NCBI GenBank assembly: GCA_030835305.1 | Contig: JAURPJ010000097.1 | Coordinates: forward strand, 83,664-147,663 | DNA length: 64,000 nucleotides | DNA from: Verrucomicrobiota bacterium | GTDB lineage: Bacteria > Verrucomicrobiota > Verrucomicrobiia > Verrucomicrobiales > Akkermansiaceae | Reading direction: 5' to 3' | The notes under the pieces: generated by a model | Seen by the model: the letters and a program-made list of their open reading frames with translations, nothing else | The model's database searches: none | Told to the model about the DNA's origin: nothing | Shown here: positions 1-9,168 of the stretch, one piece after another | How the letters are laid out: each line of letters starts with the position of its first letter | Numbering within the stretch: the first letter of the stretch is position 1 | Made by a program: the position numbers and the translations under genes

Positions 1-300
1 AAACTCGCAGCCGTCCTCGCACTCGCCTAACTTGCCCCGAGGAAGGACCTCACCAAACTGCCCAGATCCCACCAGACAGCAACCTTTACTTCAGACGCCA
101 ATTTCCTAAAACAGCCCTTCGAGCTCAAAAACCTCATCCACGACATCCCCGTCAATGCCGGACCAGCTGAATCGAACGGCATTTTTTGACCATGGAAGCA
201 CCGCACTCACCGTCCAAGATAATATGATCTATGCCATTGCCCACTCTCCGCTTCGCTTTCACCAGGCTAGAAAAATCCTCGTCAGTAACAATACCCCTCT
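1..300 (+). other. Decayed or unassigned DNA at the left edge
   Basis: No intact gene is visible here. A stop-free stretch from about base 31 to 189 and a second one from about 188 to 310 in another frame read like two pieces of one former coding sequence on the plus strand, joined across a T-rich run near 181-187. No start codon with a ribosome-binding site and no recognisable family motif was found. It may be the degraded 3' part of a gene lying to the left of the window. Confidence 0.25.
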
Positions 301-357
301 ATCGCAAAAATAAGGAAACGCCCCACCTGCGTGGATCGGAAGAGGCCCGACCAATAA

Positions 358-870
358 TTAACTCTCACGAAAAAGGGCATACACAGGTGAATCCAACCAA
401 CCGCGTTCGGGATGATGGTAAAATTTTTCCATGATTCCTTCAGGTTTGAATCCCACTTTCTCAAGAGCCCGACTACAGGCCAGATTTTTTGAATCGCACA
501 TCGCCGACACCTCTTAGATCCAAAGGATCTGGGTCAACCAATCACAAACGGCACTCACCGCCTCTGCTCCGTATCCCCTCCCCTAATGATCATTATGAAA
601 CATGATCCCAAGCACTGCGGTGAGATAGGGCTGGGTGAAGGTGACCGTCACATCACACAAAACGAGGCCGTCTTCATTGGTCGCCAGGAAAACCAAGCGT
701 TTGGATTTCAAAAACCCTCTTGGATATCACGAAGTTTTTAGATATTTGCTCGACTCCGAATTCGAGAATGGATCGGAGATTTCAAAATCATAGTTTCTTG
801 AGTCCTCATAAATCTCATACCAAGCCCACCAGTCACTTGATTCGACCGGGCGTAATTCCAAGCGCGCCAT
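358..870 (-). pseudogene. GNAT (RimJ/RimL-type) acetyltransferase pseudogene with three in-frame stops
   Basis: Reading the minus strand from the ATG at 868-870 to the TAA at 358-360 gives about 170 codons of a GNAT N-acetyltransferase of the RimJ/RimL type. The N-terminus reads MARLELRPV. The acetyl-CoA-binding region reads HNDH-stop-GRGYGAEAV, and the conserved C-terminal part includes SAMCDSKNLACSRALEKVGF. The frame is never shifted but is cut by TGA (727-729), TAG (583-585, probably a former TGG) and TAA (514-516). The family normally acetylates N-terminal amines or small molecules. With three nonsense codons this copy should be non-functional. Confidence 0.8.
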
Positions 871-1045
871 CTCAAACCGAAGCGAAGGCTCCCTCGCCAG
901 ACCACAAGTCTCTGCCGGCACAATCAGAAACCTCAAACACTGCAGATACGAAACAAATTTCCCTTTTTAAAAACGAGAAATTCCCATCTCTCGTTCACAA
1001 AAACAAATGTAACGGTGAAGTTTCTCTTTCATCTCCGCAAATCTC
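871..1045. other. Intergenic stretch without recognised features
   Basis: I see no gene, hairpin terminator or clear promoter here. The birA stop codon lies just to the right, and the GNAT pseudogene begins just to the left. Confidence 0.4.
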
Positions 1046-1813
1046 TCAGTTTAAAATTCTGATCTCGTGGGCTTGCAAGATCTTCTCGATTCCTGACGTC
1101 GTCCGCAACAGCAGCTCGCCACGCGGAGAAACACCTACAACCCGGCCTGTTTTGGAAATTCCTCCTGCATCCAATCGCACATCATTTCCGGAAAGGACAC
1201 AACGGGCCAACCACGCTTCAAGCAACTCCTCAAAACCAGACCCAATCTGAGTAAGCCGCAATTCCAGACGGCTTAGACAGGTCACAAGAACCTCTTCCCT
1301 CGAAATATCCCCGGCCAACTCAATAGCAAGAGAGGTCGCGGGATGGGCCAACCCTGCCGGAAAGACCTTCACATTCACATTCACCCCGACTCCTACCACC
1401 GCGAATCCGGAGTCAGCCTCAACCAGAATTCCGCAAATCTTTTTGCCTCCAACCCAGACGTCATTGGGCCATTTCAACCCCGCAGACACGCCAAACGAAT
1501 CAAGCGCTTCTGCAATTGCCAGACCCGCTGCCAGCGCAAGACGCGACCACAGTGCCGGAGATTCTTTAGGCCTGACGATCAAGGTAAAAGCCAACCCCTC
1601 TTCGGCCGGGCAAGCCCAAGACTGACCCCGCCGCCCACGCCCAGAGATTTGGCGCTCGGTCAGGATCACGCTGAGATCGGAAGCTCCCTTCATCGCAATT
1701 TTTCGGGCCTCGTCGTTCGTCGAGCCACACTCAGCCAAAAAAATGATCCGCTCAGCCCACTTCACCGAGAGGTCATGGAGGGCCTTCCCATCCCACTCAT
1801 CATCACCTGTCAT
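1046..1813 (-). CDS. birA: Biotin--[acetyl-CoA-carboxylase] ligase, monofunctional
   Basis: BirA activates biotin with ATP and attaches it to the lysine of the biotin carboxyl carrier protein of acetyl-CoA carboxylase. The product is about 255 residues when started at MTGDDEW. It shows the biotin/AMP-binding loop GRGRRGQSW and the core motif KWPNDVWVGGKKICGILVE, then a small C-terminal domain. The N-terminal winged-helix DNA-binding domain of bifunctional BirA is absent, so this should be a catalyst only and not a biotin-operon repressor. The start overlaps the nadC stop by about 11 bp, indicating a nadC-birA operon. A start further upstream (1846) would lie deep inside nadC and is less likely. 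Confidence 0.9.
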   Translation of the reverse strand: MTGDDEWDGKALHDLSVKWAERIIFLAECGSTNDEARKIAMKGASDLSVILTERQISGRGRRGQSWACPAEEGLAFTLIVRPKESPALWSRLALAAGLAIAEALDSFGVSAGLKWPNDVWVGGKKICGILVEADSGFAVVGVGVNVNVKVFPAGLAHPATSLAIELAGDISREEVLVTCLSRLELRLTQIGSGFEELLEAWLARCVLSGNDVRLDAGGISKTGRVVGVSPRGELLLRTTSGIEKILQAHEIRILN

Positions 1814-2690
1814 CCGAAATATCCACAAATTCCAGAGAGAGATCAAGCGCCACCGCCGAATGCGTTACGGCTCCGACCGAAATAAAATTCACTCCGGTTT
1901 TTGCAATCTCCGCGACCGTTTCCAAATTTACGCCACCACTCGCTTCCATCAAAGGCCCCCTCCCGTCACGCATTTCAACCGCCGCACGCAAAGATTCATT
2001 GTCCATGTTATCGAGCAAGATGTAATCCACCCCGTCTACTTTCAAAAACGCTTCAACCTGATCAAGTCGGTCGGCCTCCAATTCCACTTCCACCCCGGGC
2101 TTGTCAATCCTCAGCTGATTGATCGCCGTCTGCAAAGCCTCGATTCCGCCCTCGGCAACAAGATGATTGTCTTTCACCATCGCCCGATCGTAGAGTCCCA
2201 TTCGATGGTTCGTTCCACCACCGGCAACGACAGCAGCCTTCTCAAGAACCCGCCAACCCGGTGTGGTTTTTCGGGTATCCAAAATCTTTGCCCCGGTTCC
2301 ATCAATCAGCTCGACAAATTGGCGGGTCTTGGTCGCCACACCCGAAAGCCGCTGGAGGAAATTTAAAGCCACCCGCTCAGCGGTCAGAAGCGAACGGGCT
2401 TTGCCAAGAACTTCCATAACATAAGCTCTTGGACTTACATGATTTCCACTCTCCAAGAGAACCTTAACCGAAGTCTTTTTGTCGACCCGCTTGAAAATCT
2501 CTGCGGCAATTTCGACCCCCGCTACCACTCCATCGGCCTTCGCTACGATCAATCCGCGGGCCTCCCGGTGCTCTTGCACAAAATAGTTCGAAGTCACATC
2601 TCCGGGGCCTATATCTTCGGCAAGCGCCAGATCGATTAAAGTAGAAGTTCCTTCGTCCACTCCAAAAGAATAGCGCGCGGCACTGTTCAT
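1803..2690 (-). CDS. nadC: Nicotinate-nucleotide pyrophosphorylase (quinolinate phosphoribosyltransferase)
   Basis: NadC converts quinolinate and PRPP to nicotinate mononucleotide, CO2 and pyrophosphate in de novo NAD synthesis. The protein (about 295 residues from MNSAARYSF) shows the family signatures LAEDIGPGDVTS near the N-terminus, LNFLQRLSGVAT, DTRKTTPGWR, GGGTNHRMGLYD and the C-terminal barrel motif EASGGVN. Upstream ATGs at 2723 and 2789 exist. The 2789 one would overlap the divergent efflux gene, so an internal start is preferred, although no strong ribosome-binding site decides it. It is the first gene of a two-gene operon with birA. Confidence 0.9.
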   Translation of the reverse strand: MNSAARYSFGVDEGTSTLIDLALAEDIGPGDVTSNYFVQEHREARGLIVAKADGVVAGVEIAAEIFKRVDKKTSVKVLLESGNHVSPRAYVMEVLGKARSLLTAERVALNFLQRLSGVATKTRQFVELIDGTGAKILDTRKTTPGWRVLEKAAVVAGGGTNHRMGLYDRAMVKDNHLVAEGGIEALQTAINQLRIDKPGVEVELEADRLDQVEAFLKVDGVDYILLDNMDNESLRAAVEMRDGRGPLMEASGGVNLETVAEIAKTGVNFISVGAVTHSAVALDLSLEFVDISDDR

Positions 2691-2758
2691 GCCAGCGTTT
2701 TGGAGGTGTTTTGTGACTGGCATCCTGCCACAATCGGGCCACAGTACACCTGGTTCAA

Positions 2759-4153
2759 ATGTCGTCCATTTTTTCAAAACTCCCCGCAACCTTGGTCGTC
2801 GGCCTTGCGACCACCCTCGTATCCTGCGAGGCCCTTAAAGGGCCTCAGGCGATCGGCTCAGTAAAACTCGATCTCCCCGGAGCCTTTTCCAAAGCTGAAT
2901 CTGGGCAAAATGCCAAGATCTCAACCGGTTGGCTCGCTGAATTCAAAGATTCCCGCATGACCAAGGTCGTGAGGGACGCCCTTACCCATAACCAGGGGCT
3001 CAAGGCTGCAGCCTTCCGGCTGAAGGCCGCCCGGGAAGGAACCATCATTGGACGTGCCGCTCGCCTCCCATCTATCAACGCCGCGACCTCGTACCGCGAA
3101 ACAAACGGCCGGAATATCTCCGCGAGCGAGAACTACTCCATCTCTCTAAACGCGGTCTGGGAACCGGACCTTTGGGGGCGGCTCCGCAACCTTGACTACG
3201 CCAGCCGCGCGGACTTCGCTGCTTCGGTGGCCGATTTTCGGGGCGCCCGTCTTTCGCTCGCGGCAAACACTGCGCAGGCCTGGTGCAACCTGGTAACCTC
3301 CGAACAACAGCTCGCTCTCGCCAAAACCAACGTCGCTTCATTCAGCCAAGCTCTTATCGTAGTGGAGCGCCGTTACAAGGCCAACACCCTGCGCTCTGTC
3401 GATGTTCAATTCGCCCGCAACAACGTCGCCAACTCCAAGCGAAGCCTGAGCGTTCGGCAGCTCGACCGGGACAACGCCGCCCGAAACCTGGAAGTCCTTC
3501 TCGGGCGCTATCCCGCGGCCTCCATTCAATCACCGACCGAGCTTCCCTTTCTTTCGGAAAGCATTCCCGTCGGACTGCCGTCCAACCTCCTCGAACGCAG
3601 ACCAGATCTCGAAGCTGCCCGAGCCCGCCTCTTTGCATCGGCCCAAGAGGCGGAGGCCGCACGAAAAAACCTCCTACCAAATCTCCGCCTTACCGGCGGT
3701 GCCTCAAATAGCTCGAATACCCTCCGCCGTGCCTTCGATCCAAATTTCCTGGTCTACACCGTCGCTTCCTCGCTCGCCCAAACCGTTTATCAAGGTGGCG
3801 CCCTCTCCGCACGGGCACGGGCCGTGCTTAATCGGAACCGTGCCGCCATCGAAGACTACACCCAGCTTGCCCTGCTGGCCTTTCGCGAGGTCGAATCAGC
3901 AATTGAGACCGATCGCTCACTTGCCGAACAGGAGCGATACCTGAGGCAAGAAGTCAAGCAATCGCAGCTCGCTGTCAAACGCGCCCTTTCCGACATCAGC
4001 CTCGGAATTGACGGGGCTTCATTTCTGGAATACCTCGAAGCCCAGCGCCGCGCAGAAGCTGCCGGCATCTCATTGATTCGTCTCAAGAACCAACGTCTCC
4101 AAAACCGCATCGACCTCCACCTCGCCCTTGGTGGCGATTACTCGACGAAGTAA
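2759..4153 (+). CDS. Outer-membrane efflux lipoprotein, TolC/OprM (NodT) family
   Basis: A 464-residue outer-membrane factor. It starts with a lipoprotein signal (hydrophobic VVGLATTLVSC, lipobox Cys near residue 23). Two tandem OEP repeats follow, with conserved features such as SLNAVWEPDLWGRLRN, DVQFARNN, and LLERRPDLEAARARL at the start of the second repeat. The C-terminus has the typical RLQNRIDLHLALGG. Such trimers form the exit duct of tripartite pumps. No inner-membrane pump or fusion protein lies beside it, so its partner must be encoded elsewhere. It is divergent from nadC. A second protein of the same family (40042-41460) sits in the RND operon. Confidence 0.88.
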   Translation: MSSIFSKLPATLVVGLATTLVSCEALKGPQAIGSVKLDLPGAFSKAESGQNAKISTGWLAEFKDSRMTKVVRDALTHNQGLKAAAFRLKAAREGTIIGRAARLPSINAATSYRETNGRNISASENYSISLNAVWEPDLWGRLRNLDYASRADFAASVADFRGARLSLAANTAQAWCNLVTSEQQLALAKTNVASFSQALIVVERRYKANTLRSVDVQFARNNVANSKRSLSVRQLDRDNAARNLEVLLGRYPAASIQSPTELPFLSESIPVGLPSNLLERRPDLEAARARLFASAQEAEAARKNLLPNLRLTGGASNSSNTLRRAFDPNFLVYTVASSLAQTVYQGGALSARARAVLNRNRAAIEDYTQLALLAFREVESAIETDRSLAEQERYLRQEVKQSQLAVKRALSDISLGIDGASFLEYLEAQRRAEAAGISLIRLKNQRLQNRIDLHLALGGDYSTK

Positions 4154-4165
4154 GAGAGCCTTCAA

Positions 4166-4915
4166 CTACTTCTCGCTCACCGCGAGCCTGAAAAAGAACC
4201 TTTCATTGAGCTCCGGATCAAACGGTTGGGCACTACGGTAGGTAACGAGGGACAGCCCATCGTTACTGTTAACTTGAGAGACAATAACAATGGCGCTTTG
4301 ATCGCTCAACCAATTGGTCAGGTCCGACCCTATCTGGAGCACGACACTGACATCATCAGCGGTGATTTTTCGCCTAAAAAAATCACGAGAAAATTATTGG
4401 TGATCTCGTTGACCGAAAAATTCTGCACCCCAACTTCCATCACGGATCCTCCCTCGCCTCCATCCGTGTCATTCTTTCCAAGGGCATGCTCGATGCTATT
4501 TGCGATGCCATCTTGATCCAAATCAGCCATGGGATCACCATGATCAGGAGTCGCGCCCATTCCCTGCACCAGGACAAGGCTATAGCTGGGAACGCCCGAC
4601 TCACCCAGCCAGGGGAAAGCATCGCCATAGGTGAAATCCTGAATGGTCGCCCCAAAGGCGATTGCGAGATGGACCGGATCACGAAGTCAGCCCGGTCCCA
4701 CTCCGTGCACGGGCAGTGACCACCATGGTTGAGTTCACTTCAATCGAAGGACTTGTGGAAGCCGAGGCAGACACTCCACCGCCGGGAAGGCGTGGATCCG
4801 TGCCGTCCTTGGTATAATAAATTGTGCCGCCTTCTCCTGAAAAGGAAACGGTCGTGCCTAACGAAACCAATCCGGGAGACACGGTGAACTGCGGTTTCCC
4901 GGTATATTGTCCATC
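4166..4915 (-). pseudogene. Relic of a CotH/lamin-tail-type surface protein (C-terminal part)
   Basis: Three minus-strand frames join into the C-terminal end typical of large verrucomicrobial surface proteins. Near 4680-4890 there is a chitobiase/FN3-associated-type repeat with IYYTKDGTDPR. Near 4520-4670 comes a lamin-tail-like end with DFTYGDAFPWLGESG. It is followed by a calcium-loop-like DLDQDGIANSIEHALG, then RRKITADDVSVVLQ and SDLTNWL, ending RLAVSEK at 4166. The frame changes near 4683 and again in a T-run around 4373-4380 (an A-run on the plus strand). The N-terminal bulk is missing. No function is expected. Confidence 0.65.
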
Positions 4916-5142
4916 GTATTAACTTGTCCGCGTTGAAAGCCAGTTTTTCAAAACGTTCACCGGATTCGGAAGCCCCAATCAGAGCATTCGTCGGCGTACC
5001 CGGCTTTGCTGATGTCAGCATCAGCGACCCCATTCCCAAGGGGAGTGATAGTAATTTCACTGACGAAAACATTTTTGCCCTTATTGGTAACGAATCGTCT
5101 CGTGAGGAATCCAACAGCTTCGCCCTGTAGGACTCTGGCATC

Positions 5143-5370
5143 ATGTTTGGGGAAGATAACGAGCTTGGCCTCGGAGGAACCGAAGTTTACATCACCGACC
5201 CGGTCGACGGCCTCGTCAGAGGAAGCATTGTCGTCCCAATCGATCTTGATCTGAGCGTCGTCTTTCCCTCGGCAATCCAACTCGATAAGGTCCCCGAACC
5301 AAGCTCTGCTATTTTGCTCGCCTTTTCTCTGGCGATTCCTTTTTGCTTCCGGAGGTCGCGAACACGCTAA
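5143..5370 (+). pseudogene. Orphan PEP-CTERM-like C-terminal fragment
   Basis: The plus strand encodes a short segment ending in VPEPSSAILLAFSLAIPF followed by a basic tail RRSRTR. This has the tripartite layout of a PEP-CTERM sorting signal (PEP motif, membrane helix, Arg-rich end) recognised by exosortase. The same frame upstream is interrupted by a TAG at about 5128-5130, and no signal peptide or full domain precedes it. I read it as the tail of a decayed secreted protein. The opposite strand is also open here (4957-5430), which weakens the call. Confidence 0.4.
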
Positions 5371-5407
5371 TTTATAAAAAAGCAAAAACTCGCCTTGACG
5401 CCGCATG

Positions 5408-5427
5408 ACAATAACGCAAGTTATTTG
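5408..5427. promoter_or_regulatory. Inverted repeat before the His-rich porin gene, candidate operator
   Basis: AATAAC-GCAA-GTTATT is a perfect 6-bp inverted repeat (5410-5425). With flanking bases it is nearly symmetrical over about 24 bp. It ends only about 7 bases before the ATG at 5433, where a ribosome-binding site would be expected. An AT-rich palindrome in front of a His/Asp/Glu-rich outer-membrane protein suggests control by a metal repressor of the Fur/Zur family. That is inference from position and symmetry only. Confidence 0.4.
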
Positions 5428-5432
5428 CAATT

Positions 5433-6626
5433 ATGAAAACCTTTCCTATCCTGGCTCTTTTGACGAGCCCCCTGCTTGCAGACATCAGTCTTGATCCCAC
5501 CTTTCATTTCAATGGCGTCATCGGCGACACCTCGGCTGACTCGTTCAGCGAGATCGGGGGCCATGCCCACGATCCCAATGACAATTTCGCTGTTCAGGGT
5601 TTTGAGCCGGGACTGAACCTCCGGGTCGATGATTGGCTCGCCGGCTTCACCAATATTAATGTTTTTACCGACTCGAATCACGAGGTCGACTGGGAACTCG
5701 AGGAAGCATTCCTGAAGTTCAAGAATCTCCCAGGAGGCTTTGAACTCCGGGGCGGGCGCATGCTTGCCCGGATTGGGCTCCAAAACAACCAACACCTTCA
5801 CGCCTGGACGCTCGTCAATTCCAACCTCACTACTTCCCAGTTTTTGGGCGAAGAAGGCCTCATGAGTGAGGGAATCGAGCTGACCTGGCGAAAGGACTTC
5901 GACCAGGGATTCTTCGCAATCTCGACCAACTTCAGCAACACTGCCTCCCATCATCATCACGCCGACGAAGATGACCATGGAGATCACGAGGACGAGGATG
6001 ATCACGGGGACGAAGAAGATCATGAGCATGAGCACGAACACTCGTCCGAGGACGCCTTCATGGAAGACAACGTCTTCGTGACCCGCGTTCTCTTCGGCTA
6101 CAACCAAAGCGATTTCCATCAGCACCGCCTTGGAATCAACACCGCTTGGGGTGAAAACGGATACGGCCGCGACACCTACATGCACTCGATTGACTACGTT
6201 TACACCTGGCGTGAAAACGGACTTGAACTAGGTGGGCGAGAGTTCTCGGTCGGTGCCGAGTATTTCTATCGCGATGTGGAATGGATCGGCGAAGAAGATT
6301 CCACGCTACAGGGGGCAGCTTCTCAACAAAGCTTCATGGCCTTCGCCAACTACCGTTTTCACCAACAATGGATCGCCGGCATCCGCTATGAATACCTCGA
6401 AGGAGCCATTGGCGGTGCCGACATCCACATGGGCGAAACCGAATACGCCTTTGAATCCTCCGGGCGTGAGCGAATCACCCTCGCCCTGACCCGCGAGTTC
6501 CGCTACAGCGACATCATGCTTTCCACCATCCGCCTGCAATATTCCCACGATAATCTTGAGGAGGAGAGTGCCGATTCCATCTGGCTGCAATTCGGCTTCA
6601 ACTTTGGTGGCCCCGAAGTCCGGTAG
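5433..6626 (+). CDS. Outer-membrane porin-like protein with a His/Asp/Glu-rich loop
   Basis: A 397-residue protein with a short signal peptide (MKTFPILALLTSPLLA) and the alternating pattern of an outer-membrane beta-barrel, ending in strand-like QFGFNFGGPEVR. Around residues 171-208 there is a strongly acidic and His-rich segment (HHHH, DEDDHGDH, HEHEHEH). This is the sort of loop that binds zinc or another divalent metal. I do not recognise a named family with certainty. It resembles barrel proteins found next to metal-uptake genes. A metal-acquisition role is inferred from the loop and from the palindrome just upstream. No transporter partner is adjacent; pheT follows 76 bp downstream. Confidence 0.6.
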   Translation: MKTFPILALLTSPLLADISLDPTFHFNGVIGDTSADSFSEIGGHAHDPNDNFAVQGFEPGLNLRVDDWLAGFTNINVFTDSNHEVDWELEEAFLKFKNLPGGFELRGGRMLARIGLQNNQHLHAWTLVNSNLTTSQFLGEEGLMSEGIELTWRKDFDQGFFAISTNFSNTASHHHHADEDDHGDHEDEDDHGDEEDHEHEHEHSSEDAFMEDNVFVTRVLFGYNQSDFHQHRLGINTAWGENGYGRDTYMHSIDYVYTWRENGLELGGREFSVGAEYFYRDVEWIGEEDSTLQGAASQQSFMAFANYRFHQQWIAGIRYEYLEGAIGGADIHMGETEYAFESSGRERITLALTREFRYSDIMLSTIRLQYSHDNLEEESADSIWLQFGFNFGGPEVR

Positions 6627-6702
6627 TCGATTTCCCGTCAGACCGGGATTTCTTTGATTTGCGATTGAAAAAAACCTCGCGGGGCCTTCTCCTCCCGGCC
6701 TC

Positions 6703-9087
6703 ATGAACGTTTCGCTCAACTGGCTCAAAGAACGCCTCGATTTCGCCTCCCGCTCCCTCGAAGAAGTCTGCGACCTCCTCACCTTTGCCGGCATCGAAAT
6801 CGAAGGACTCCAAGAGATGGGCGTCAAGAGCGGCCAGATTGTGGTCGCCGAGATTAAGGAAGCGGTTCAACATCCGGATGCCGACCGCCTCAAAGTCACC
6901 CAGGTGGATGCCGGTGAAGGCTCGCTACGCCAAATCGTCTGCGGTGCCACCAACTACAAGGTCGGCGACAAAGTCCCCTGCTGCCTCCCTGGCGCGGCCC
7001 TCCCCGGCGGATTCAAAATTAGTGCAACCAAAATGCGTGGGGTCGAATCCAAGGGAATGCTCGCCGCTGGATCCGAGATCGGCCTTACCGACAAAGAAGA
7101 CGGCCTCCTTATCCTCGACCCTGATTTTAAGATCGGCACTCCCGTCAAAGAGCTCTTTGATTCCGACACTCTCATCGAAGTCGAAATCACCCCAAACCGC
7201 CCCGACCTTCTCTCCCACTCCGGCCTAGCCCGCGAACTTGCAGCACTGCTTCACACCAAAACCAAGCCGGTCGAAAAATCACACAAAACTGAGATTGAAG
7301 AAGACTCCGCTGTTGTCACCGTCGATTCAGCGACCTGCCCGTTCTACTCTGTCCTGAGTATCAAAGGTGTCAAAGTCGCTCCAAGCCCGGATTGGCTCGC
7401 CAAGAAGCTTAAAGCAATCGGCCTCCGACCCATCAACAATATCGTTGATATCACCAACTACGTGCTCCACGAGATCGGGCAGCCGCTTCACGCCTTCGAT
7501 GCGGGCAAGGTCGATGGAGCTATTCACGTCCGCCAGGCTTTCGATGGAGAAGCTTTGAAAGCGCTCGACGAAGAAACCTACGATCTCAAAGACATCGACT
7601 GCGTCATCTCCGACCAATCCGGCACTCCGCTCGCCCTTGCCGGAGTGATGGGCGGGCTCGACAGCGGAGTGACTGACTCCACCACCGACATCCTCCTCGA
7701 GTCTGCATATTTCACCACTTCCGAGATTCGCCGCACCTCACGGCGCCTCTTTTTAACGTCAGATTCCTCCTATCGTTTCGAGCGCGGAGTCGACCCACAA
7801 CAAGTCCTGCCTGCCTCGGCCCTGGCCGCAGCCCTCATTCTTGAAATCGCCGGAGGGGAAGTCGTGGGCAAAACCGTGACCGCCGGACGACTCCCCGGAG
7901 CTCTTCCCGCAGTTGAACTCGATGTCGACCGCATGCTACAGCTTATGGACAACAGCATCTCGCTGGAAGACGCCGGAGCCATCCTGACCCGCCTCGGTCT
8001 TTCTTCATCCGATCTCAAGACCTGGGAAATTCCAAGCTGGCGCGGCGATCTCGAGCGCTCGGCCGATCTCGTCGAAGAGATCGCCCGTACCCATGGGCTC
8101 GAAAAGGTCCCTTCCCGTGCCGGCGGAACAGCCGTCGACGAAAGTAAGATAGACCACGATTACGATCGGCTCCTCGATCTCAAAAAGAGCATCGTCGCCC
8201 TCGGATTTTACGAGACACAGACCATCAAGCTCATCGCCGAAAACCAACTCCAAGACTGTCTTCCGCTTCGACCTCTGCAAGAGGGCGACCTCGTCACGGT
8301 CGCCCGTCCTCTCAGCGAAGATCACGCCATCCTCCGCCCTGCACTCACTCCCGGACTTCTTGCCACAGCCGAAAACAATCTACGCCAGGGGGCCAAGACC
8401 TTACGCTTCTTCGAGGCCGGCCGCCAATTCCGGAACGTCGGCGGCGGTAAAGCTACCGATCTCGAAGCCAATTCCATCGCCCTTCTACTAGGCGGTGAAG
8501 CCAGCCCCCTTTCGTGGACACGAGGTGAGAACCGCATGCTAGACTCTTACGACCTCAAAGCCGCCATCCAGGCCGTGCTTGGAAATCGCTCGATTCAATT
8601 CACGACCCGTGCTCGCGATGGATTCCTCCTCGCCGGCGACATCCAACTTGGGGGCAAACCAATTGGCACCTTTGCCCAAGTCATGCCATCCCGCGCCCGG
8701 GAGATTGGCTTCCGAGCTCCCATCTACCTTGCTGAACTCGATCAGAAAAAGATTCTTGAAATCAAACGAGATATGTTTCAGGTCGAGCCCCTTCCGCAAT
8801 TTCCGGGATCCAGCCGCGACATCGCAATGGAACTCCCCATCAAAACCAGCAATGCCGAAATTGAGAAAGTCCTCTCCAAACATAGCGACCCCCTGCTGGT
8901 ATCGGCAATCTGCTTCGATCAATTCCACGATCCATCCGGCGAGAAAATGCCCGCTGACAAGCGCTCCATTGCTTATTCATTCGGCTACCGATCCGAGCAA
9001 GGTACGATGAAACAGAAGGAAATCGACACCGCCCACGACAAGCTTAGAGCCCACCTACAGAGGTCACTTCCGGTTACCTTTCGTTAA
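6703..9087 (+). CDS. pheT: Phenylalanine--tRNA ligase beta subunit
   Basis: PheT, with PheS, charges tRNA-Phe in the cytoplasm. The 794-residue length and domain order fit the family. An N-terminal EMAP/tRNA-binding domain (residues about 40-150, GATNYKVGDKVPCCLPGA) is followed by the B3/B4 editing region (EITPNRPDLLSHSGLAREL, GLRPINNIVDITNYV). The B5 domain is around residues 400-475, then the catalytic-like core, and a C-terminal anticodon-binding FDX-ACB domain (FPGSSRDIAME, SIAYSFGYRSEQGTM). pheS is not adjacent, unlike the common pheST operon. A bidirectional terminator lies just downstream. Confidence 0.95.
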   Translation: MNVSLNWLKERLDFASRSLEEVCDLLTFAGIEIEGLQEMGVKSGQIVVAEIKEAVQHPDADRLKVTQVDAGEGSLRQIVCGATNYKVGDKVPCCLPGAALPGGFKISATKMRGVESKGMLAAGSEIGLTDKEDGLLILDPDFKIGTPVKELFDSDTLIEVEITPNRPDLLSHSGLARELAALLHTKTKPVEKSHKTEIEEDSAVVTVDSATCPFYSVLSIKGVKVAPSPDWLAKKLKAIGLRPINNIVDITNYVLHEIGQPLHAFDAGKVDGAIHVRQAFDGEALKALDEETYDLKDIDCVISDQSGTPLALAGVMGGLDSGVTDSTTDILLESAYFTTSEIRRTSRRLFLTSDSSYRFERGVDPQQVLPASALAAALILEIAGGEVVGKTVTAGRLPGALPAVELDVDRMLQLMDNSISLEDAGAILTRLGLSSSDLKTWEIPSWRGDLERSADLVEEIARTHGLEKVPSRAGGTAVDESKIDHDYDRLLDLKKSIVALGFYETQTIKLIAENQLQDCLPLRPLQEGDLVTVARPLSEDHAILRPALTPGLLATAENNLRQGAKTLRFFEAGRQFRNVGGGKATDLEANSIALLLGGEASPLSWTRGENRMLDSYDLKAAIQAVLGNRSIQFTTRARDGFLLAGDIQLGGKPIGTFAQVMPSRAREIGFRAPIYLAELDQKKILEIKRDMFQVEPLPQFPGSSRDIAMELPIKTSNAEIEKVLSKHSDPLLVSAICFDQFHDPSGEKMPADKRSIAYSFGYRSEQGTMKQKEIDTAHDKLRAHLQRSLPVTFR

Positions 9088-9105
9088 GTTAAATCAACAG
9101 GCTTC

Positions 9106-9144
9106 AAAAAAGCCCCCGTTTGCATCTCGAGCGGAGGCTTTCTA
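9106..9144. terminator. Bidirectional terminator between pheT and the DUF1287 gene
   Basis: AAAGCCCCCG (9109-9118) pairs with CGGAGGCTTT (9132-9141) with one mismatch. The A-run before it and T-run after it suit termination in both directions between the convergent genes. Confidence 0.65.
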
Positions 9145-9168
9145 GTAAAAGAAATTCTGTGGAGCGTC

